From positions 1-35,515 of the forward strand of contig NZ_JAGRPM010000042.1 of NCBI RefSeq assembly GCF_019449565.1: 35,515 nt of DNA, given 5' to 3'. Under the pieces are notes generated by a model. That model did no database searches. It saw nothing but the letters and a program-made list of their open reading frames with translations, and had not been told where the DNA came from. This DNA is from Rhodoblastus sp. (lineage in GTDB: Bacteria > Pseudomonadota > Alphaproteobacteria > Rhizobiales > Beijerinckiaceae). Below are positions 30,433-35,515 of the stretch, in pieces. Made by a program: the position numbers and the translations under genes. The stretch's first letter is position 1, and every line of letters starts with the position of its first letter.

Positions 30433-31818
30433 TCACATCTCGCCGGGAGATTCGCTAGCCGCGTCGATCTCCTGCACCTGGCCGACACGGATCTCAAAAC
30501 GCTTCATTGGTTCGTTGGGCTTCTCGTGCATCCGGCCTGCCGTCGTCATCGACGGCGCGCCGAGTTCAGCTTGCAAAAACTCTGCAGTCGGACGCCCGCT
30601 GGCGATGCGGATTCCCTGCGCGATGCCGAGCGCGCCGACGAAGGCACCCACAAAGGGCACCGCGACACTGCCTTCGGCGAGCTCGAACGCGCCGCAACGG
30701 TCGTGTTTCGCGATGTAGTCGCGATAGACCTCGCGATCCAACATCACCTCGACGTCCTTTGTCTTCTCCTTCGCCGACCACTGCGCGGCAGGATCGGTCC
30801 CCTTGCGCAGCACACGAAGTTGAAGACTCTCGAAATCGACCGGCCCGTGCCCGACACCCGCATCGATCATGTAGTCAAAGGCCGCCCGAGCGATGCTGAA
30901 GCGGGCCGGCACGTTATCGAGGCCGGCGAACACTATCGCGGGATCGTCGTCGGTCAGGCAGATGTCCGACTGGTGACGGCGTTCGATCAGCGCCGTCTCC
31001 CAGGCAGGCTCCAGCCATGACGCGGCCACGCGCGTCTTGCGCCGACCGACATCATTGCCGTACGTTAGAAGACCCGTCGCCTCGTTCTCTTCACCGGCTT
31101 TCTGATCGTCCTGAAGAACGAGGTTTTCACCCGATCCCGGCAACAACGCCAAGGACCACAAATAGCCCTGGCCGAGATGGCCAAGGCCGACAAACCACAG
31201 CTTCGCCGCTACGCAGACGACGGCCGGACCGGGCTCCGCCTTCTCGGGTGCCTGCCACGGCTCCCATAGCGACACAATGGAGGCCCGCTGGCTGGCCCGT
31301 TGATTGCCGATCATCGAGGCAAAAACCTCCCGAATCGCCAGCGCACCTGCGGCGACGCCGCTCAACGGGTTCAGCTCGCCGCCAAGCGGCCGATCATCCC
31401 AGGCGGGAACCACGCCCGCCGTCCAGCCGTCCCACCAGCAGCGGACGAAAACTCCCGCGCGCTCAGGGACATGCTCGCCGATGACGATGACGTGGGTCGC
31501 ATCTGACGGCGCCGCCTGCCTCACCGTGGCCCCGAAAAACCTGGCGGCGTCGCCGAGCGTCGCCCCGCAACGCATCGGCTTCGTCAGGGGCGTCGTCCCA
31601 TCGACGACGATGACCGCCGAGCCGAAGCACTTAACCGCCGTCGCCATCGCGGTCAGGGCCGCCGCCTGCGCCGCCGGGCTCGCGCCGGTGCCGTCCCCGA
31701 CAACAATCGCGACTCTCGTCGCCCGCAGAAGCGCTTCGCTTGCCGTGAAGCTCAGCGCGTTGCTCTTACGATCCGTGAGCGCCTTGGCGATCCGAGAATG
31801 TCTGAGATGAGCGGTCAT
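30433..31818 (-). CDS. E1-like ThiF adenylyltransferase of locus 2
   Basis: A 461-residue protein from ATG 31818, which overlaps the JAB stop by 4 bases. An N-terminal extension (~1-205) with its own Rossmann-like pattern (ATRVAIVVGDGTG) and an inactive-looking fold precedes the E1 domain with the ATP loop GLGHLGQGY (211-219), the conserved Asp/Gln strand (LVLQDDQ), GNDVGRRKTRVAA and the candidate catalytic Cys375 in DRCGAFELAEGS. E1 activates the C-terminal glycine of the ubiquitin-like protein with ATP. The two-half build resembles E1s of bacterial Ubl operons. It is the last gene of the operon. Confidence 0.87.
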   Translation of the reverse strand: MTAHLRHSRIAKALTDRKSNALSFTASEALLRATRVAIVVGDGTGASPAAQAAALTAMATAVKCFGSAVIVVDGTTPLTKPMRCGATLGDAARFFGATVRQAAPSDATHVIVIGEHVPERAGVFVRCWWDGWTAGVVPAWDDRPLGGELNPLSGVAAGALAIREVFASMIGNQRASQRASIVSLWEPWQAPEKAEPGPAVVCVAAKLWFVGLGHLGQGYLWSLALLPGSGENLVLQDDQKAGEENEATGLLTYGNDVGRRKTRVAASWLEPAWETALIERRHQSDICLTDDDPAIVFAGLDNVPARFSIARAAFDYMIDAGVGHGPVDFESLQLRVLRKGTDPAAQWSAKEKTKDVEVMLDREVYRDYIAKHDRCGAFELAEGSVAVPFVGAFVGALGIAQGIRIASGRPTAEFLQAELGAPSMTTAGRMHEKPNEPMKRFEIRVGQVQEIDAASESPGEM

Positions 31819-32339
31819 GCCAGCACCGTCAAATGAAAAAACCCGCTTCCTTCCTTCGTGTGATTCTTCCACCGGCCGTCGCCCAGGTACTCGTACATAC
31901 CGATGCCTCCGGGTCGGGCCTCTCGGCTCGCGAAATCCGGAATGATGAAGGCGATGTGACCCGCGCGCGGCATCACCGGGTCCGCTTGATCCGATGCGCT
32001 TTGCCCGTGGCCGCCCGGATGGACATGCACGTCGGCGACCACGCCGTAGCCGCGCTTGCGGCAGTGCTCCCAGAGAATCGGCAGGCGGTTGCCGGCGAAA
32101 TGCACGATGCCGCTGTCGAGAGCATGGGGGTCGATGTCATCGTAGAAAACGAATTCGAGGATCTGCTTCGGCCCGCCGTCGTCGCGGCCGAGCAGGAAAG
32201 CCCCGCTCTCGCGCGAGCGCCCCTTCGTGCGGCGGGCAAGTTCGGCGACGCCGGACTCCCACACTGCCCGACGGCAGGTAATGCGCGGATCAGGCCGCCC
32301 GAGAAGCCAGCCAAGAAGCTTGTTCAGAAACGAGCGCAA
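31815..32339 (-). CDS. JAB/MPN-type deubiquitinase-like metalloprotease of locus 2
   Basis: The JAMM motif is complete: Glu in RESGAFLLG, then [15 protein letters not shown] with the HxH pair and Ser/Asp at the same spacing as in the triple fusion of locus 1. JAB proteases process the modifier or remove it from targets. No ATG or GTG start fits. A TTG at 32339 with GGAG six bases upstream, inside the end of the E2-like gene, gives 174 residues starting [14 protein letters not shown], which is chosen. The open frame to 32459 is mostly shadow of the upstream gene. Confidence 0.85.
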   Translation of the reverse strand: MRSFLNKLLGWLLGRPDPRITCRRAVWESGVAELARRTKGRSRESGAFLLGRDDGGPKQILEFVFYDDIDPHALDSGIVHFAGNRLPILWEHCRKRGYGVVADVHVHPGGHGQSASDQADPVMPRAGHIAFIIPDFASREARPGGIGMYEYLGDGRWKNHTKEGSGFFHLTVLA

Positions 32340-32799
32340 AGAGATGCTCCATGATGAAAACGATGTTGCGGTTACGGTGCCAGGCTTCGTCCGGCCGCTT
32401 GGCGGCCCAGTTGTTATGCCTCGACGCAAGGCGCTGCCAAGCGCGGTAGATGCCGCCATGTACCGAGGGATTACTCTCGTGCCAGTCCTTCAAGGCATCG
32501 ACGAAGCCAGGGCTTCCCGAGTCCGGCTTTGGCGCCGGCGGCCGGCGGCCGGCGCTCGTGTCATCGGCGAACGCCCAGCGCTCGACGAACGGGCCAGGAT
32601 CGGGATAGCCCTCGCATTCGAGATGGAAATCGTGGGCGAACGTCGCACCCGGTGCCGTCACCGACACGCGCACAAAGAGATGGGGCCAAGCGTAGCGCAG
32701 GATTTTCCAGCGGCCACGCTCGGCCCCCTCGACGAAGCGAACGGACTCGAGATGTGCTTCGAGCGCTTCCCGCGATAGCGAAGCGACGCCCTCAGCCAT
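32290..32799 (-). CDS. E2-like protein of locus 2, without canonical catalytic Cys
   Basis: A 169-residue protein that overlaps the Ubl stop by 8 bases. The fold pattern is E2-like: a first helix ([15 protein letters not shown]), strands with [17 protein letters not shown], and the [11 protein letters not shown] block (65-75) that corresponds to the YPxxPPxV turn. The final helices are rich in Trp/Arg/His. The whole protein contains only one cysteine, Cys62, which lies just before this turn, not ~30 residues after it where E2 nucleophiles sit; there the sequence reads [10 protein letters not shown]. It may be a Prok-E2-type variant, a Cys-relocated enzyme, or an inactive scaffold. The E2 assignment rests on the YPxxPP block and gene order. 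Confidence 0.6.
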   Translation of the reverse strand: MAEGVASLSREALEAHLESVRFVEGAERGRWKILRYAWPHLFVRVSVTAPGATFAHDFHLECEGYPDPGPFVERWAFADDTSAGRRPPAPKPDSGSPGFVDALKDWHESNPSVHGGIYRAWQRLASRHNNWAAKRPDEAWHRNRNIVFIMEHLFALVSEQASWLASRAA

Positions 32800-33271
32800 T
32801 CGTGAAATCCTTGAGCGTCAATTCGAAGATCACCTCGTGGTCGGGGTGCTTGACGTAACGGCCGATCATGTCGTCCTTCGGCAGCGGCGTGTCACCGCCC
32901 GGCAGGATGAGGTTAGCCTTCGCCTTTGCCGTCGGATCGAGCTTGAGCTCCGGCAGCGCGACGGCCCACTGCAGCACCTTCTGCACCGTCGTAGACGGCG
33001 AGAACTCGTGATGGGGGGAGTGATGCTCGAACCGCACCGTCACCTTGAGTTTCTTATGACGATGACCGATCACCGAGATCGCCTTGCGCGTCTCGATCTC
33101 GACGCCGATCACGTCGTCACAGTCGCGTTCGAACACATGCAGGCCCTCGCCCTCCATATCTGCGAGGGCCCGGACGCCTTCGAGCACAGCCTCGAGGCTG
33201 CGCCCCTCGACCTCGATGACCTTTACTTCCTTGCGGTCCTCGATCTCAACTTCGACCCGAATCTTCTCCAT
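32792..33271 (-). CDS. Ubiquitin-like modifier protein of locus 2
   Basis: A 159-residue protein, first gene of the operon, with GGAG 8 bases upstream. The N-terminal ~70 residues form an alpha/beta domain ([45 protein letters not shown]), possibly a first beta-grasp. Residues ~74-155 are a beta-grasp domain with the ubiquitin pattern: [14 protein letters not shown], the helix [12 protein letters not shown], and [26 protein letters not shown]. The chain ends ...DFTNG, with glycine as the last residue, which an E1 can activate without prior cleavage. It is similar to the multi-ubiquitin-like proteins of known bacterial operons. Confidence 0.85.
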   Translation of the reverse strand: MEKIRVEVEIEDRKEVKVIEVEGRSLEAVLEGVRALADMEGEGLHVFERDCDDVIGVEIETRKAISVIGHRHKKLKVTVRFEHHSPHHEFSPSTTVQKVLQWAVALPELKLDPTAKAKANLILPGGDTPLPKDDMIGRYVKHPDHEVIFELTLKDFTNG

Positions 33272-33328
33272 AATGATCTCCGATCTGCAAAACTTCCCAA
33301 GCCGGCCCGCCTGCGAATTGGATTGAAT

Positions 33329-33399
33329 TGTATGGCCGTATAGATGTATCTTACCACAGTTTCATACGAAATGGCAATACGACTGTATGGATATATCGA
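33329..33399. promoter_or_regulatory. Operator array between Ubl and Xre genes of locus 2
   Basis: The intergenic 163 bp is AT-rich and holds two similar sites, TGTATGGCCGTATAGA (33329-33344) and TGTATGGATATATCGA (33384-33399), plus an inverted copy CATACGAAATGG (33363-33374) that pairs with GTATG at 33385. The array lies between the divergent starts at 33271 and 33435 and is the expected binding region of the Xre repressor. Confidence 0.5.
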
Positions 33400-33434
33400 A
33401 CGACAGCTAAGTCGGCGAAAGGAAACGATTATTT

Positions 33435-33752
33435 ATGAGTCTCGGATCGAAACTTAGAGAACTGCGAACGCGGAAGCGCGAATCACTCCAGCAGCTGGCC
33501 GACGCAGTTGGCGCGTCAAAGGCTCATATCTGGGAGCTGGAAACCGAAAAGAGCACCAATCCCTCGCTGGAGCTCCTCAAGAAAATCGCCGCCCATTTCA
33601 CGATCCAGGTCTCGACGCTCCTCGAGGAACAGGAGACTCGGGATGCCCTCATCTTCGGCCGCGAATTCGAAGGCCTGACCGACGACGACAAGAAGCTGCT
33701 CTGGCAGATGGCAGAACGCATCGCGCAAAAAAAGCCCGAATCCAATGGATAA
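33435..33752 (+). CDS. Xre-family HTH repressor of locus 2
   Basis: A 105-residue protein with AAGGAAA 9-10 bases before its ATG. The HTH is at ~2-62 (LGSKLRELRTRKRESLQQLA, VGASKAHIWELETEK), very close in layout to the Xre of locus 1 (both have the SK..IWELE helix). The C-terminus GREFEGLTDDDKKLLWQMAERI is the equivalent of the locus 1 tail. It probably represses the divergent Ubl operon and is the cleavage target of the ImmA/IrrE protease encoded with it; the two genes overlap by 8 bases. Confidence 0.9.
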   Translation: MSLGSKLRELRTRKRESLQQLADAVGASKAHIWELETEKSTNPSLELLKKIAAHFTIQVSTLLEEQETRDALIFGREFEGLTDDDKKLLWQMAERIAQKKPESNG

Positions 33753-34623
33753 CGAACTGCGGATGAAGCTTGCCGACCTCGGCTCGCCCGAAGGGCTGGC
33801 CGACTGTATCATCGCGCATTACGCCAACATCGAGATCCCAATCCCCCTTGCCCGCATTGCCGATGATCTCGGCATCGTCGAAATTATCGGCCAGGCGACC
33901 AGCTCGTTCGAGGGCGTGCTCGTCACGAACAACGCCAAATCGACGGGATCGATCGCGTACAACGAGAACAGTCGCATCGAACGTCGGCGTTTTACCATCG
34001 CCCACGAGCTCGGGCATTTTTTGCTTCCGTTCCACGGCGAGAACGCCCAATGCGCGAAGGCCGACATGGGCGTGATCAAGAGCCAGGAAAAACGACAGCA
34101 GAGAGAAGCGGAGGCCAATCGCTTTGCCGCCGCGCTTCTGATGCCGAAGAAACTCTTTGCCGGCGACATCCGCCGCCTGGGCGCGCCCGAGGTTTCGCAC
34201 ATCGTAACCATCGCCGAGCGCTATGGGGTAAGCAAAGAGTCGGCGGCGCGCCGCTATACCGAGCTCAGCGACCATTTGTGCGCGATCGTATTCTCGCACA
34301 ACGGCGTGGTGCGCTATGCGCCGCGCAAGCCCGAGTTTCCTTACATCGAGGTCTCGAAGGGACACCCCCTTACGCAGAAATCGATGTCGGCGAAAGGCCT
34401 TGGCGAGGTCGGCTACATCTCGGATTGGTCCGAGACAACCCCCGAAACCTGGCTTGGAGCATCTGCCCGTCTTCGAGGCAAGATGCTCTATGAGCAATAT
34501 CTCATTCAGGTCGACGGCTACCTCATGACGATGCTCACGCTCGACGACATCCCGGACGAGGGCGAGCCTAATGAGGACGATGAGCTGGAGAGCAGCTGGA
34601 CTCCGCGGTTTCATCGCCGCTAG
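33745..34623 (+). CDS. ImmA/IrrE-family metallopeptidase of locus 2
   Basis: A 292-residue protein whose ATG overlaps the Xre stop by 8 bases. Zinc motif HELGH in RFTIAHELGHFLLPFH, third ligand Glu in REAEANRFAAALLMP, then the short helix VSKESAARRYTELS and a C-terminal domain of ~115 residues that differs from the locus 1 protein. The N-terminal IIAHYANIEIPIPLARIADDLG is typical of the family. It likely cleaves the repressor upon a signal. Length and motifs look intact. Confidence 0.9.
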   Translation: MDNELRMKLADLGSPEGLADCIIAHYANIEIPIPLARIADDLGIVEIIGQATSSFEGVLVTNNAKSTGSIAYNENSRIERRRFTIAHELGHFLLPFHGENAQCAKADMGVIKSQEKRQQREAEANRFAAALLMPKKLFAGDIRRLGAPEVSHIVTIAERYGVSKESAARRYTELSDHLCAIVFSHNGVVRYAPRKPEFPYIEVSKGHPLTQKSMSAKGLGEVGYISDWSETTPETWLGASARLRGKMLYEQYLIQVDGYLMTMLTLDDIPDEGEPNEDDELESSWTPRFHRR

Positions 34624-34649
34624 CGGGCAGACCATGAGCGCGGCGTGCT

Positions 34650-34844
34650 ATGCTATCGCTCGTCGAGACGCGGGAGATCATCGCCGCATTTCAGGCGATG
34701 GTCGGCAAAAGTCATTGACTGACCTCGATCCCTGGTTGGGCCTGGCTCGACAAAGCCTCGTCGCCTCTTTCGCCAACGGCGTAACAAAGGATCGCGCCGC
34801 TGTCGCTGCCGCGGTCACATCGCCATGGTCGAACGGCCAGCCAA
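34650..34844 (+). pseudogene. ISL3-family transposase, C-terminal remnant
   Basis: Two frames together follow the end of ISL3 transposases: ETREIIAAFQAMVGKSH (stop at the end), then after a +1/-1 shift LTDLDPWLGLARQSLVASFA and DRAAVAAAVTSPWSNGQ, the characteristic pWSNGq block with the last catalytic Glu expected just after. At that point the sequence reads PNTRV and the match ends. No terminal repeats were found. It is a decayed insertion bordering locus 2. Confidence 0.7.
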
Positions 34845-35086
34845 ACACACGAGTCATATATAATGGCGAAAAGGAAGTGGAGCTAGATCGACCTCGGGCA
34901 TGGCCGTCAGTATCTCGCCAACGGCATCCGCAAAACGCAGTGTAACAGGGAGCCCATCGTTCGACTCGTTGATGAAAAAACAGATACTAGCTTATGCGGG
35001 TCCGCCGCGCGACCTATCTGGAATTAGCACACTGGGTCAGTTTGAAATTTGACCTGTAACGGTCGTTTTTTGCACTCTGCCAGACA
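34845..35086. other. Junction between ISL3 remnant and DUF1612 fragment
   Basis: There is no gene. A short inverted motif, GGTCAGTTTG and CAAATTTGACC-like sequence around 35035-35057, may be the end of an insertion sequence, but only one end is visible. Confidence 0.35.
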
Positions 35087-35260
35087 TTACAAAATTCCCC
35101 ACGCCCGGTACCGCCGCCGCCCTGTGAGCTCGCGCAGACCCAGCTCGGCGATGAGGTTCTGCCCCGCCCGCGCCAAAACCTTGAGCTCCCGCGCCAGCAG
35201 CTCCGCGGTGACAATCGGCCGGGGCAGGGCCAAATCCAGCGCTTGCGGCAGATGCAAATT
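35087..35260 (-). pseudogene. DUF1612/HTH protein (RHE_PE00001 type), C-terminal fragment
   Basis: On the minus strand the last ~58 residues read LPQALDLALPRPIVTAELLA, then ELKVLARAGQNLIAELGLRE and TGRRRYRAWGIL with a stop at 35087. This is the C-terminal HTH of the DUF1612 proteins common on rhizobial plasmids and integrative elements (pattern ...rpivs..m.A..L.vs..aa..li.eLglRE.TGRgRYRAWgi). Upstream the frame runs into unrelated Arg/Gly-rich sequence, so only the end of the gene remains. It is another hallmark of a Hyphomicrobiales mobile element. Confidence 0.7.
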
Positions 35261-35389
35261 TCCTCTTTGCCCACCTAACTTGCCCGTGCGCCCGGCGTGT
35301 CCAATTCCGCCGCGAATACCCAAATGTGGGCGACGGCCGGCGGACCGTGATAGCCTGATCGCTAATCGCCCCGATTTTGGTTTGCTCCG

Positions 35390-35515
35390 TTGAAGCCTTC
35401 CTTCGATGCAACGCCGCCCAAAGACACGCTCGTCGGCTCGGTCGAGCGGGTGACGTTCCACAATGAGGACAGCGGTTTCGCCGTCCTGAAAGTGAAGGCT
35501 CGGGGACAGCGCGAC
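35390..35515 (+). CDS. RecD2-like DNA helicase, N-terminus (runs out of window)
   Basis: From a TTG at 35390 the frame stays open to the edge (42 codons). PKDTLVGSVERVTFHNEDSG followed by FAVLKVKARGQRD is the N-terminal OB-fold start of RecD2-type ATP-dependent 5'-3' helicases (family pattern l.G.veri.f.ne.sGf.Vlrv...g..d). The intact proteins have ~700 or more residues with a helicase core beyond this point. A plasmid or ICE variant carrying DNA-processing functions is likely. The start codon is tentative; only an ATG in another frame lies nearby. Confidence 0.8.
   Translation, partial: MKPSFDATPPKDTLVGSVERVTFHNEDSGFAVLKVKARGQRD

Noticed and set aside
30055..31020. 321-residue plus-strand frame
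   Set aside because: The first part is intergenic and the rest is antisense to the E1 gene; the composition changes at that border, as expected for a chance frame.
33649..34635. 328-residue minus-strand frame
   Set aside because: It is antisense to the ImmA/IrrE gene of locus 2, which has an intact HEXXH motif and ribosomal coupling to Xre.

Overview
The window looks like a mobile or plasmid-borne accessory region of an alphaproteobacterium, most likely a member of the Hyphomicrobiales. The support is a high GC content, a DUF736 gene, an ArdC remnant, a MOBP relaxase with its accessory protein, a DUF1612-type fragment and the start of a RecD-like helicase, which are all common on rhizobial and methylotroph plasmids and integrative elements. 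A remnant of an alternative F1 gamma subunit, plus copper and iron handling genes, would suit a methylotroph or methanotroph; that host guess is inference.

Layout. 1-6.8 kb: backbone pieces (DUF736, ArdC remnant) and three toxin-antitoxin loci in different states of decay: AbiE with a truncated toxin, an apparently intact ParS/RES pair, and ParD with a ParE interrupted by one stop codon. A decayed tyrosine recombinase sits among them. 7.3-8.6 kb: a graspetide-type RiPP locus whose precursor carries five 22-residue core repeats; its ATP-grasp ligase is cut after about 145 residues and joined to a HipA C-terminal fragment. 8.7-14.3 kb: ubiquitin-like modification locus 1, made of a metallo-beta-lactamase-fold protein, an E2-E1-JAB triple fusion and a four-TM membrane protein, with a divergent Xre/ImmA-IrrE pair. 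14.3-21 kb: a patchwork of gene remnants (AtpG, IS630 transposase, TolC, multicopper oxidase, CopC) around apparently intact metal genes (CusF-like protein, small Cys-rich secreted proteins, then outer-membrane protein, cupredoxin and FTR1 permease). 21.5-25.6 kb: a LuxR-type regulator, then a relaxase and mobilization protein preceded by a dense field of short repeats that may be oriT or a partition site. 25.7-26.5 kb: an intact IS5-family (IS427-like) element. 26.5-29.8 kb: an ABC three-component (ABC-3C) conflict system under an HTH regulator. 30.4-34.6 kb: ubiquitin-like modification locus 2 (Ubl, E2-like, JAB, E1), again with a divergent Xre/ImmA-IrrE pair. 34.6 kb to the end: an ISL3-type remnant, a DUF1612 fragment and the start of a RecD2-like helicase.

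The region reads as a defence and stress island on a mobilizable element. The most striking point is that two different ubiquitin-like conjugation loci share one control layout: the conjugation operon on the minus strand, a 150-160 bp intergenic region, then an Xre repressor and an ImmA/IrrE metalloprotease on the plus strand overlapping by exactly 8 bp. This suggests that a signal activates the protease, which cleaves the repressor and releases the conjugation operon. Locus 1 has no separate ubiquitin-like gene, but its metallo-beta-lactamase protein ends in a flexible Ala-rich tail with a terminal glycine, a candidate conjugation donor. The repeat-core graspetide precursor is the second potentially new object.
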